53,238 bases of DNA from assembly GCA_949288065.1 (NCBI GenBank), contig CASEIL010000005.1:1-53238 (forward strand). Reading direction: 5' to 3'. Numbering within the stretch: position 1 is the first letter of the stretch; the number at the start of each line of letters is the position of its first letter. The position numbers were made by a program, and so were the translations under genes. Below, piece after piece: positions 17,169 through 24,703 of the stretch. Under the pieces are notes generated by a model that was given only the letters and a program-made list of their open reading frames with translations, was not told the origin of the DNA and made no database searches. This DNA comes from an uncultured Phascolarctobacterium sp. GTDB lineage: Bacteria; Bacillota; Negativicutes; Acidaminococcales; Acidaminococcaceae.

Positions 17169-18365
17169 TCAGTATTGGGGCAGCGCCCCGCTCAGGGTAA
17201 ACATCGGCGCAGCCACCGCCAAAATTACAGCGCTAACCACCGCCGCCACAAGCACCAAAAGCAGCGGCTCCAGCACCACCTTCAGCTTTTTCAGCGTATC
17301 GTCAAATCGCTCGCTTAAAAGCTCCGCCGCACGGTTCAGCATCTCCGGCAGGTGCCCCGTTTCTGCGCCCACGCCGATAAATTCCACGCTTAAGCTGCCA
17401 AACAAATTTTTGGCGCGCATGGCTGCTTCCGCAGGAGCGCTGCCGCGCAGAACATCTGCCGCAAAGCTTTCCGCCTCCTTTTTAAGCAGGGCATCCCCCA
17501 ATGCCTCGCCAGCAAGGCAGGCAGCGGCAGGCAGTGCCATACCGCCGGATAGCAAAAGCGACAGTACCTTGTTAAAGCGGATTTCCAGATACAACCGGCG
17601 ATAAGTTTTAAGTGCTGGTACGGCAAACAGCATTTTGATAAGCCGTTGCCTGTAATGCACAGCCGCCGCCAAAACAAGCACAGCAGCGCACAAAAGCAGC
17701 GGCAAATTAGCAGCAGCAAAACCCTGCACCGCAAACAGAAGGCGTAAATACAGCGGCAGCTCCGCCCCCATCGAAGCATACAAATCCTTAAACAGCGGCA
17801 GAACTTTAAGCATAAACAACAGTGCCGTCGCAAGTGAAGCTGTTAATAGAAAAAGCGGATACAAAGAAATATTTTTAATAAATCGCTTCATCTGCGCCTG
17901 CAGCTGATAATATGCCGAAAGCTCTGCCAGCATTTCGCACAAAATGCCGCCCTCCTCGCCTGCCGTAATTACCGCGGCGGCAAGGCTGCCCAGCGCCTGT
18001 TTTTTGCCATCTGCCGCCTGCGCCAGGCTTTCGCCGTTTTGCAGGCTGCGCTGTAAATATCGGCAGGTTTGCGCCGCCTTGCGCGGCAGGCGTTCCTCTA
18101 AAATTTTCAGCGCCGTCAGCACCGGCAGGCCGCTTTCCAGCATCAGCGCCAGCTGGCTAAAAAAGATTGCCTTTTCGCCGTCCGTCAGCGCCTCATCTGC
18201 CTTAAAAAGCGTAAACCTTGCAGCAGGCTTTTGCGCGTGCAGCTGGGTAAGGTAGCCGTAATTGCCGCGCACAAAGGCGGCAGCGTCAGCCCTCGTAGCG
18301 GCGGCATACACACCACTAAAGGTTTTGCCGCTGCTGTCGATAGCCTTCCACCTGTATAGCTGCAC
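17169..18365 (-). CDS. PilC/GspF inner-membrane platform protein
   Basis: A T2SSF-domain protein that forms the membrane platform for pilin polymerisation. Two copies of the T2SSF helical domain (about residues 50-170 and 255-375) are separated by membrane helices near 150-170 and 200-225, with a final helix near the C-terminus. I chose GTG 18363-18365 (VQLYRWKAIDSSGKTFSG) because family members start here and AAAGGGG lies 7-8 nt upstream. The frame continues 21 codons further upstream without homology. No GspE/PilB ATPase, prepilin peptidase or secretin is next to it, so these must be encoded elsewhere. Confidence 0.88.
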   Translation of the reverse strand: MQLYRWKAIDSSGKTFSGVYAAATRADAAAFVRGNYGYLTQLHAQKPAARFTLFKADEALTDGEKAIFFSQLALMLESGLPVLTALKILEERLPRKAAQTCRYLQRSLQNGESLAQAADGKKQALGSLAAAVITAGEEGGILCEMLAELSAYYQLQAQMKRFIKNISLYPLFLLTASLATALLFMLKVLPLFKDLYASMGAELPLYLRLLFAVQGFAAANLPLLLCAAVLVLAAAVHYRQRLIKMLFAVPALKTYRRLYLEIRFNKVLSLLLSGGMALPAAACLAGEALGDALLKKEAESFAADVLRGSAPAEAAMRAKNLFGSLSVEFIGVGAETGHLPEMLNRAAELLSERFDDTLKKLKVVLEPLLLVLVAAVVSAVILAVAAPMFTLSGALPQY

Positions 18366-18467
18366 CGTCTGCACCCCTTTCACGGGGATATAATATTCTG
18401 CGGGGCACCGCAAAGCCCCCGCAAGCATTTTTTATTTTTGTAACGTGTTTGTGAAATGTTTTTGGGT

Positions 18468-18496
18468 TTGCTTTTAGGCCCGCAACAAATTATAAT
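18468..18496 (+). promoter_or_regulatory. Promoter of the fic gene
   Basis: TTGCTT, 17 nt, TATAAT on the plus strand, ending 31 nt before the chosen start codon. Confidence 0.8.
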
Positions 18497-18527
18497 AAAA
18501 GTATCAAACAGCAAAGGAACAAACGCT

Positions 18528-19136
18528 ATGACCTTAGAAAATAAACTTGGTATAACCAACTCCGCCCAGCTGGCGCTGACAGAAGAAAAAATTACCAAGC
18601 AAAAGGCGCTGCGGCTTTTTAGCAACGGGCTGCTTAACACATTGCCCTGCGGTACTTTTGAGGAGCTTGCCGCTATCCACAAATACCTTTTTGAAGATAT
18701 TTACGATTTTGCAGGCAAGGTGCGCACAGTAAACATCGCCAAAGGTAATTTCCGTTTTGTACCTGCGCTATACCTGCCGCAAGCCTTAAACAGCATCAGC
18801 GCAATGCCGCAAAGCAGCTTTGATGAAATTATTGCCAAATATGTGGAGATGAATGTTGCCCACCCCTTCCGCGAAGGCAACGGGCGCAGCACTCGCATCT
18901 GGCTGGACTGTATTTTAAAAAATGAATTGGGCGTAGTTGTGGACTGGAGCAGCGTGGATAAAACCGATTACCTGTTAGCCATGGAACGCAGCCCCATTAA
19001 GGACACCGAAATTAAACTTCTTTTAAAATCCGCCTTAACGGATAAAATTAACGACCGCGATGTTTATATGAAAGGCATCGATGCCAGCTATAATTACGAA
19101 GGGTATAATACTTTTAAAACAGAAGAGTTAGAGTAA
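18528..19136 (+). CDS. fic: Fic domain adenylyltransferase, class III (self-inhibited)
   Basis: A 202-residue Fic protein that transfers AMP (or another nucleotide) to a protein hydroxyl. The catalytic motif HPFREGNGRSTR is at residues 112-123, with the catalytic His112 and phosphate-binding NGR intact. Near the C-terminus SYNYEGY (S187-xxx-E191-G) matches the (S/T)xxxE(G/N) inhibitory helix that defines class III enzymes such as the Neisseria Fic, whose target is DNA gyrase. The target here is inferred at best. The start ATG has AAAGGAAC 7 nt upstream; longer in-frame starts would fall in or before the promoter. It is transcribed divergently from the pilin operon. Confidence 0.92.
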   Translation: MTLENKLGITNSAQLALTEEKITKQKALRLFSNGLLNTLPCGTFEELAAIHKYLFEDIYDFAGKVRTVNIAKGNFRFVPALYLPQALNSISAMPQSSFDEIIAKYVEMNVAHPFREGNGRSTRIWLDCILKNELGVVVDWSSVDKTDYLLAMERSPIKDTEIKLLLKSALTDKINDRDVYMKGIDASYNYEGYNTFKTEELE

Positions 19137-19138
19137 AG

Positions 19139-19183
19139 AAAAAGCACACCGAGACTTAAATAAAGTATCGGTGTGCTTTTTGT
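19139..19183 (+). terminator. Terminator after fic
   Basis: A perfect 12-bp stem AAAGCACACCGA / TCGGTGTGCTTT with a 15-nt loop, followed by TTTGTTTTG. Confidence 0.88.
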
Positions 19184-19190
19184 TTTGCTT

Positions 19191-19827
19191 ATTTTGTATT
19201 CGGCTTTGTATATACGTTAATGCTGTTTAATTTACTTTTATTGCTCATTGTTCATTCTTTGTAACCAAAGAACGAACCAAGAAAGTTCCGCGGCTAAGCG
19301 GATTTTTTTTGCTGCGTCACTATCGTGACTTGCTGCGCAACTATTAGTATCGCAACAGCAAAAATCGAGATTCACTTCGTTCAGACACGATTTTTGCAGT
19401 TGCTTTTTAGTAAATGTTGCTAAAATCCGATGCCGCGTGTTGGCGTGCGTCGTACTTAATTACTTTTTGCCAAAAGATAGGCGCACATCACACGATAGCA
19501 GGCTGCTGCAAAGCACGGTAACACTCTAATCAAAATAAAAACGTAACCAAAGTACGAATTTGGGCGGAGCGCGGCATTAAAAATTTAGCGGCATTGATAA
19601 ATAGCAATAAAAATTTCCCGGTATCTAAGCGAAGCGAGTTCCGTGGAAATTTTTATTGCTTGCGGCGGGACGCGTGCGGATTTTTTGCTTTAGCAACAAA
19701 ATACGTAAATTTTTGCTAGCCGCGGGAGTTTTCTTGCTTCGTTCTTTTGCTCCGTCAAAAGAATGAAGATGAATGAAAAAGTATAATTTAAAAGCATTAA
19801 CGTACATACAAAGACGCAATGTAAAAT
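19191..19827 (+). repeat. Foldback repeat element, copy A
   Basis: A non-coding element of about 640 bp filling the gap after fic. Its ends are imperfect inverted repeats: CTTTGTATATACGTTAATGC at 19204-19223 against the complement of 19794-19813. The inverted similarity continues inward through the segments around AAAGAACGAA and CCGCGGCTA (19262-19300 against 19720-19760). Inside are an imperfect 16-bp stem around CAAAAATCG / CGATTTTTG and a perfect 15-bp stem GCAATAAAAATTTCC / GGAAATTTTTATTGC. Copies B (35.2 kb) and C (44.1 kb) share ends and core. The short open frames inside are not credible genes. Confidence 0.8.
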
Positions 19828-19842
19828 TAAAACTTACTCTCA

Positions 19843-19871
19843 TTGACACCCTTATAAATTTAAGGCATAAT
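19843..19871 (+). promoter_or_regulatory. Promoter of the type I toxin mRNA
   Basis: Consensus TTGACA, 17 nt, CATAAT. The start site would be near 19878, giving a 35-nt leader. It lies directly beyond the right end of repeat copy A. Confidence 0.88.
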
Positions 19872-19876
19872 AAAAA

Positions 19877-20011
19877 GGCTGTGACTCTTTCCAGTAGGAA
19901 GGAGGTGCAACTATGCCTGATTGTATAACAACCTTTATCGTATCTGTCGCAGCAAGTATAGTGGCGTACTATATTTGCAAGTGGCTGGACAGATATTTGT
20001 AAATCACAGCC
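19877..20011 (+). promoter_or_regulatory. Toxin mRNA control structures: SD hairpin and 5'-3' pairing
   Basis: CTCTTTCC (19885-19892) pairs with GGAAGGAG (19897-19904) through loop AGTA. This 8-bp hairpin (one G-U pair) hides the Shine-Dalgarno of the small ORF. In addition GGCTGTGA (19877-19884) is perfectly complementary to TCACAGCC (20004-20011), just after the stop codon, allowing a long-range 5'-3' closure of the full-length mRNA. Both devices are standard in type I toxin mRNAs. Confidence 0.8.
19913..20002 (+). CDS. Fst/Ldr-like type I toxin peptide, 29 residues
   Basis: A small hydrophobic peptide, MPDCITTFIVSVAAS followed by IVAYYICKWLDRYL, with one membrane span and a charged C-terminal tail (KWLDR). 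This is the layout of Fst/Ldr-superfamily toxins, which act at the inner membrane. The ribosome site AAGGAGGTG is 5 nt upstream but is paired in a hairpin. The start-codon region and the next 25 nt are duplicated downstream as part of a convergent antisense RNA gene. Too short for usual gene calling. The toxin role is inferred from the architecture, not from a known homologue. Confidence 0.85.
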   Translation: MPDCITTFIVSVAASIVAYYICKWLDRYL

Positions 20012-20017
20012 AGCACA

Positions 20018-20092
20018 AATAAAAAACCGGGAGCGGCAACTCCCGGTTTTTTTCTTTTTTGTGCACTATGCCTTGCACAACAACCTTTTGTA
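20018..20092 (-). ncRNA. Antitoxin RNA, convergent with the toxin mRNA (par RNA II-like)
   Basis: A short RNA of about 75 nt from the minus-strand promoter at 20098-20126 to the shared terminator. It carries the complements of two direct repeats. Repeat a is GTGCAACTATGCCT in the toxin mRNA (19905-19918) and GTGCACTATGCCT at 20061-20073. Repeat b is AACAACCTTT at 19927-19936 and 20079-20088. The antitoxin RNA folds as TTGTGCA / TGCACAA with loop AGGCATAG, the exact complement of CTATGCCT, which includes the toxin AUG. This is the pairing scheme of the enterococcal par locus. Confidence 0.85.
20023..20057. terminator. Bidirectional terminator shared by toxin mRNA and antitoxin RNA
   Basis: AAAACCGGGA / TCCCGGTTTT forms a 10-bp stem with loop GCGGCAAC. 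T-runs follow in both directions (TTTTTTTC on plus, complement of AAATAAAAAA on minus). Confidence 0.93.
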
Positions 20093-20097
20093 CCCCT

Positions 20098-20126
20098 ATT
20101 ATACCACCGCTTAACCATAAAAGCAA
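20098..20126 (-). promoter_or_regulatory. Promoter of the antitoxin RNA
   Basis: TTGCTT, 17 nt, TATAAT on the minus strand, facing the toxin gene. Predicted start near 20091. Confidence 0.85.
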
Positions 20127-20321
20127 ACACCCTGCGCCAAAGCGCGATAAAAAATGCTAAGTGCAAAGAAAAAATTTGCACTTCTTGGCTTCTATTTTAT
20201 ATAAAAATACCTGTAAAAATGTTAAAATAAAAATAACAAATGGTTCGGACTCTGCGGAAGGCAGCGGCACTTTGCCGTTTTGCTTTCATCTTTTGATTTT
20301 TATTTATGGGAGGTTATTTTT

Positions 20322-23300
20322 ATGAAGCAGAATTTACAGTACAAAATACTCTGCGCAGTAATGGTAATGGGCACTATTGGTTTAACTGCTGCCAGCCCAG
20401 CGTTGGCGGCAAGAGTTGTAGATGATGGACATGGGAACTTACTCTTATATGGCGACGGAGACATGGTTGTAGTAGGGGGGGACAAAAGTGATTTCCCTGG
20501 TCCGTATTTTGCAGTAGTTGGTGCTGGTAATTTAGATATGAACAGCAATATACCTATTGCAACCGGCGGTAATATTACTATTAACGAGGGAGCTTATACC
20601 CTAATATATGGCGGTTATGCTTTGGAAGGTTCGGTTTATAATAACACTGTAACTATAAATAATAATACTATTATTAAAGCAAATAATGGTATTCCAGCTG
20701 ATGTTTCAGGTGGTTATTCTATATCCGGCGATGTTTACAACAACTTTGTCAACATCGGTGATATGGAGAATGTTTTCAAAGGCACTATTAACTCTAATAT
20801 TTATGGCGGATATTCTACATATGGTAATGTCACAAATAACAATGTCTACATAAATTTATCTGAAACTGGAACTATACAAGCAGGCAAAGAAATTTATGGC
20901 GGCTATACAGATAATGGCGTAGCTAATGATAATAATGTCAGCATAGTAAGCGGCAATATTAACAACTATATTTACGGCGGCAGTGGTAAATCTGCCGCAG
21001 AAAATAGCGTTAACATTATGAATGCTATTATTGCAAATGATATTGAAATTTATGGAGGGCAAGCAACAAGCGGAGACGCAAGTAACAATATTGTAAATAT
21101 TAATAGTACACAAAACATAACTAATGCAGACGCTGATGTTTATGGCGGCGATTCGGATTCCGGCAATGCTTATAACAATGCAGTTACTATATCAAGTTCT
21201 ACTGCCGGTGCAGTTCAGGGCGGTAATTCTAAAAGTGGTTCTGTATATAATAATACGGTAGAATTGTACGATTCTACTGCCAATTCTGTTTTTGGCGGTT
21301 ATTCCGAAAACGGTTATGCAAATAAAAACATAGTTCATATTACCGACACCGATAATACGGATGGTATCACCACTAATGTAAAAACGAGTGTTTACGGCGG
21401 TTATTCTGAACAAGGTTCTGTAAACAATAACTATGTTGATATAAAAGATGCAGAAGTAGGAATTAATGTTTACGGCGGTTATTCTAATGATCTGATTGAC
21501 GATTCGGCATCAACAGGCACTGCCAACAATAATACAGTTAATTTAACGAATGCAACTATTTTAGGCAGTGTTTATGGCGGCTATACTGAAAGAACAGCCG
21601 AAAGCAACGGTAATAATGTTAAAATTTCTGGCGACAGTGTAAACAACGATATTTATGGTGGTTATTCCGGAGAAGGCTCTGCAAATAACAATACTGTTCA
21701 CATCACAAACGGTACAAGTGTTGGCGCTTCTCGTATCATTGGCGGGGTTGCAGAAACATCTGCTGAAGGCAACAAAGTAATTATAGATTCTATATCAACG
21801 ACTGATAATTTTGTTGCTATTTCCGGCGCAGTAGTTGATGAAAATAACAATAACGAAAACGATACAGCAAGCTATAACGATGTTATTATAAACGGCGGCA
21901 AGTTTAATAATACTTACATTTTTGCAACTTCTGCTGATACGGCAGAGAATAATAATGTTATTATTAGCGGCGGCAAGTTTAATAGCACTAACATTTATGC
22001 AGCTCAAGCCTTTAATGGTACTGCAAACAACAACAGCATTACCATTACAGTCAATGCTGATGGTAAAAACGCTGATTTAAGCGGCGCTAATTTGTACGGA
22101 TATAGAGGAAGAGGCACCGGCAACAGCCTTAATATCGACGGCTGGAGCGGTGATGTAAAACGCGTAAATCAATTTAACAGCCTTAATTTTACCAATATTG
22201 ACTGGAACAGAGATAGGAACACTCCGATACTTAACATAAAAGAGCTTTCTGACCTTTCCGAAACTTCAATTGACGAAATCAGCTTTACCGGCGGCGGGCA
22301 TATCCGCCCGGGCGATGAGTATACTTTAATTACAGATAACTCAGGTGCAGTTGCCGGCTATAACATTAACCCTGCTAACGTAACCGGTAATTACATTGCG
22401 GGTATAGCGCTTGAAGGCGATGGCGCTGCAACAGCAATAAAAACAACAGAAAACGGCAAGAATATTTTCAACCTTGTTTACACAGTAAAAAGCGTCAGGA
22501 CCAGCGGGCAAACCAATCTGGTAACACAGTCGCACGCCGTTGCGGCAGCGTTTGTCAATCAGGGTACGGATTTAATCAGCGACAGCTTAGATACGTTAAG
22601 CCGCGACGGTACTTACGGCGTTAAAACCTTTGCCGCTGTGCACGGCAACCGCAGCAAATATGATGTGAACAGCGATATTAAAATTAACGGCTGGAGCACC
22701 ATCGTCGGTGTGGGTAACGCCGCTGAATTTACGGACGGCGATGAGTTCAGCTGGGGCGTGTTCTACGAAAACGGCAGCGGTAATTACAGAACGTATAACG
22801 AATTCAATAACGAGTTCTTCCGCGGCGACGGCAGCCTTGTGTACAACGGTGGCGGCATTGCGGCAAGGTACGAAAACGCAAACGGCGTTTATACGGAAGG
22901 CAGCCTGCGCGCAGGTATGCTGAAGAACGAGATGGACAATGCTTTGCAGGACACCAATCACGTTGGGCACGGCTATGAAACCGAAAGCGCTTACTATGGT
23001 GCGCACATCGGTGTTGGTAAAATTATCAGCTTAAGCGATGATAGCGACCTTGATATATATGGTAAATTCTTCCACACCTACACCGAAGGCGACAGCTTTA
23101 CGGTTGAGAATGATAAGTTTGAGTTTGACAGCATTACCAGCGACCGGCTGCGTTTGGGCGCACGCGTAACCACCAACAAGGCTAATGCGTTCAGCACTTA
23201 TTACGGTTTGGCTTATGAATATGAGTTTAACGGCGATGCCGATATGACGGCGCAGGGCGTAGCAGCACCGCAGGAGAGCCTGCAAGGCAGTAGCTACATG

Positions 23301-23426
23301 GCAGAACTGGGCTTTAACTACCAGCCCACGCCGGACAGCCCGTGGAGTTTTGACCTGAACCTGCGCGGCTATGCCGGCGAGCGCGAAGGCGCAAGCTTTA
23401 ACGTACAGGCAACGTATACTTTCTAA
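20322..23426 (+). CDS. Autotransporter (type Va) with YGGYS-repeat passenger
   Basis: A 1034-residue surface protein. The signal peptide (residues 1-27, cleavage after SPALA) is followed by a passenger of about 700 residues with some 14 degenerate repeats of the form (V/I)YGGYS-xx-G-xxxNNxVxI, about 24-30 residues apart. These are expected to stack as a right-handed beta-helix. The last roughly 270 residues form an autotransporter beta-barrel with alternating strands and a terminal Phe (VQATYTF), the outer-membrane insertion signal. GGGAGG lies 8 nt before the ATG; a longer frame start at 20280 lacks a ribosome site. The passenger is clearly more AT-rich than the barrel, suggesting a mosaic origin. 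The ligand is unknown. Confidence 0.93.
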   Translation: MKQNLQYKILCAVMVMGTIGLTAASPALAARVVDDGHGNLLLYGDGDMVVVGGDKSDFPGPYFAVVGAGNLDMNSNIPIATGGNITINEGAYTLIYGGYALEGSVYNNTVTINNNTIIKANNGIPADVSGGYSISGDVYNNFVNIGDMENVFKGTINSNIYGGYSTYGNVTNNNVYINLSETGTIQAGKEIYGGYTDNGVANDNNVSIVSGNINNYIYGGSGKSAAENSVNIMNAIIANDIEIYGGQATSGDASNNIVNINSTQNITNADADVYGGDSDSGNAYNNAVTISSSTAGAVQGGNSKSGSVYNNTVELYDSTANSVFGGYSENGYANKNIVHITDTDNTDGITTNVKTSVYGGYSEQGSVNNNYVDIKDAEVGINVYGGYSNDLIDDSASTGTANNNTVNLTNATILGSVYGGYTERTAESNGNNVKISGDSVNNDIYGGYSGEGSANNNTVHITNGTSVGASRIIGGVAETSAEGNKVIIDSISTTDNFVAISGAVVDENNNNENDTASYNDVIINGGKFNNTYIFATSADTAENNNVIISGGKFNSTNIYAAQAFNGTANNNSITITVNADGKNADLSGANLYGYRGRGTGNSLNIDGWSGDVKRVNQFNSLNFTNIDWNRDRNTPILNIKELSDLSETSIDEISFTGGGHIRPGDEYTLITDNSGAVAGYNINPANVTGNYIAGIALEGDGAATAIKTTENGKNIFNLVYTVKSVRTSGQTNLVTQSHAVAAAFVNQGTDLISDSLDTLSRDGTYGVKTFAAVHGNRSKYDVNSDIKINGWSTIVGVGNAAEFTDGDEFSWGVFYENGSGNYRTYNEFNNEFFRGDGSLVYNGGGIAARYENANGVYTEGSLRAGMLKNEMDNALQDTNHVGHGYETESAYYGAHIGVGKIISLSDDSDLDIYGKFFHTYTEGDSFTVENDKFEFDSITSDRLRLGARVTTNKANAFSTYYGLAYEYEFNGDADMTAQGVAAPQESLQGSSYMAELGFNYQPTPDSPWSFDLNLRGYAGEREGASFNVQATYTF

Positions 23427-23445
23427 CTAAAAATAAGTAAAAAAT

Positions 23446-23476
23446 AAAGGGAGCAATGCTCCCTTTTATTTTTTGT
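23446..23476. terminator. Bidirectional terminator between autotransporter and sufB
   Basis: AAAGGGAGC / GCTCCCTTT forms a 9-bp stem with loop AAT, then TATTTTTTG on plus and T-rich sequence on minus. Confidence 0.88.
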
Positions 23477-23482
23477 ATTAAC

Positions 23483-24703
23483 TTACATGCCCTTGTTATA
23501 TTTAAAGCTGTCCAGCGTCGCTTCAATTTTTTTCGCAAGGCTGTCAGGCAGGCCTTCAATGTTTACGTTCAGGAAGCCGCGCACAATCGTCGCCGTTGCG
23601 TCGTCCTCGCTCATGCCGCGCGCCATCAGGTATTCAATCTCCTCGGGGTTAATGCGGCCAACGGCAGCCTCGTGGCTCATCTCGGCGTTGCCGGTTTGCG
23701 CGTCCAGCTCCGGAATGGCCAGAATATAACCCTTGTTGCTCAGCATTAAGCCATCGCATTCCAAATGCGCGCGCACGCCTTCCACTTTGCCAATCATGCA
23801 GCCGCGGTTAATAACCTCGCCGCCGGTAGAGATGGTGCGCGTAATGGATTCCGCCTTGCAGCCTTCTGCGTTCAGCACAACCCTGCCGCCAATATCAAGG
23901 TGCGAGCCTTCCGGCGCCACCAAAATAGAGTTCAAACGCGCCACGGCGTTTTTGCCGTTCAGCTGCACGGTGGGGTACATCTGCACGTCCTTCGCCTTTT
24001 CAATCAGCACATAGTTAGAGATATACTGCCCGCCTTCTTCCACCTGCGCCACGGTGCGGGGGCGCACAACCACGTTTTCTCCCCAGCTGTGAATCATGGT
24101 AAAGCTCAGCTTGGCGTTTTTGCCAATGTACATTTCGCTGACGCCGATGTGCATGCCGTTTTCCACCTCGTGCGCCGAGGTGCAGCCGGAGATAATGCTC
24201 AGTTCCGCGCCGTCTTCCAAAATTACCACGTTATGCACGTGCTGCAACTGCTGGTCGTGGCTGATGCACATGCAGGCCTGCAAAGGCACGGCAATTTTTT
24301 CGCCCGCGCGCACGCGGATAAAATACCCCTGCTCTTTTTCGATGGCGGTTTTAGCGGTGTACTTATCGGTATCGGGCTGCACGGCCTTCCACCAGTATTT
24401 TTCAACAAGTTCCGGATATTTTTCCGCCGCCTTGCCGGTAGTCATCAGCTCCAGCGGGGTTTGCTTTTTAACTTTAATTTCCACGGCGTTGTTATCCAGC
24501 TGCACAAAGCTGGCGCTGCGGTTTTCTTCCTCCGCGCTGCCGGTTTCAATGCCTACATATTCCAAACGGTCCAGCGTTGCTTTAGAAAGGTCGCCCACGT
24601 TTTGCAGGCTGCCCTTATCGCTGTCGCTGTAATTGTTTAAATCTATATCGTTGCCGTAAGCGGCTTTTTTAGCAAGCGCTTCCGTAAGCTTTTCGTTGTT
24701 CAT
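23483..24703 (-). CDS. sufB: SufB/SufD-type Fe-S scaffold of a minimal SufCB system
   Basis: Beta-helical scaffold that works with the SufC ATPase to build [Fe-S] clusters. The 406 residues end with the family block around NAEMSHEAAVGRINPEEIEYL, then LMARGMSEDDATATIVRGF. Its length and single copy next to sufC fit the minimal two-gene SufCB (SMS-type) system seen in archaea and anaerobic Firmicutes, without SufD, SufS or SufU beside it. Start and sufC stop overlap as TAATG, with GAGGTGA in the sufC tail, so translation is coupled. Confidence 0.92.
   Translation of the reverse strand: MNNEKLTEALAKKAAYGNDIDLNNYSDSDKGSLQNVGDLSKATLDRLEYVGIETGSAEEENRSASFVQLDNNAVEIKVKKQTPLELMTTGKAAEKYPELVEKYWWKAVQPDTDKYTAKTAIEKEQGYFIRVRAGEKIAVPLQACMCISHDQQLQHVHNVVILEDGAELSIISGCTSAHEVENGMHIGVSEMYIGKNAKLSFTMIHSWGENVVVRPRTVAQVEEGGQYISNYVLIEKAKDVQMYPTVQLNGKNAVARLNSILVAPEGSHLDIGGRVVLNAEGCKAESITRTISTGGEVINRGCMIGKVEGVRAHLECDGLMLSNKGYILAIPELDAQTGNAEMSHEAAVGRINPEEIEYLMARGMSEDDATATIVRGFLNVNIEGLPDSLAKKIEATLDSFKYNKGM

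Noticed and set aside
18366..18428. Longer N-terminus for the PilC/GspF protein
   Set aside because: The extra 21 codons have no similarity to the family and the GTG at 18363-18365 has a clear ribosome site.
19625..19849. 74-codon frame in repeat copy A, and similar frames at 35582-35797 and 44133-44378 in copies B and C
   Set aside because: They follow the repeat structure, not codon use; frames differ between copies and are broken by stops, so the element is treated as non-coding.
20580..22060. Tandem-like repeats resembling a CRISPR array or satellite
   Set aside because: They are in-frame, degenerate protein repeats of the autotransporter passenger; no constant-length repeat and spacer pattern.
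23765..24640. 291-codon plus-strand frame inside sufB
   Set aside because: His/Arg/Phe-rich antisense shadow of sufB, with no start signal.
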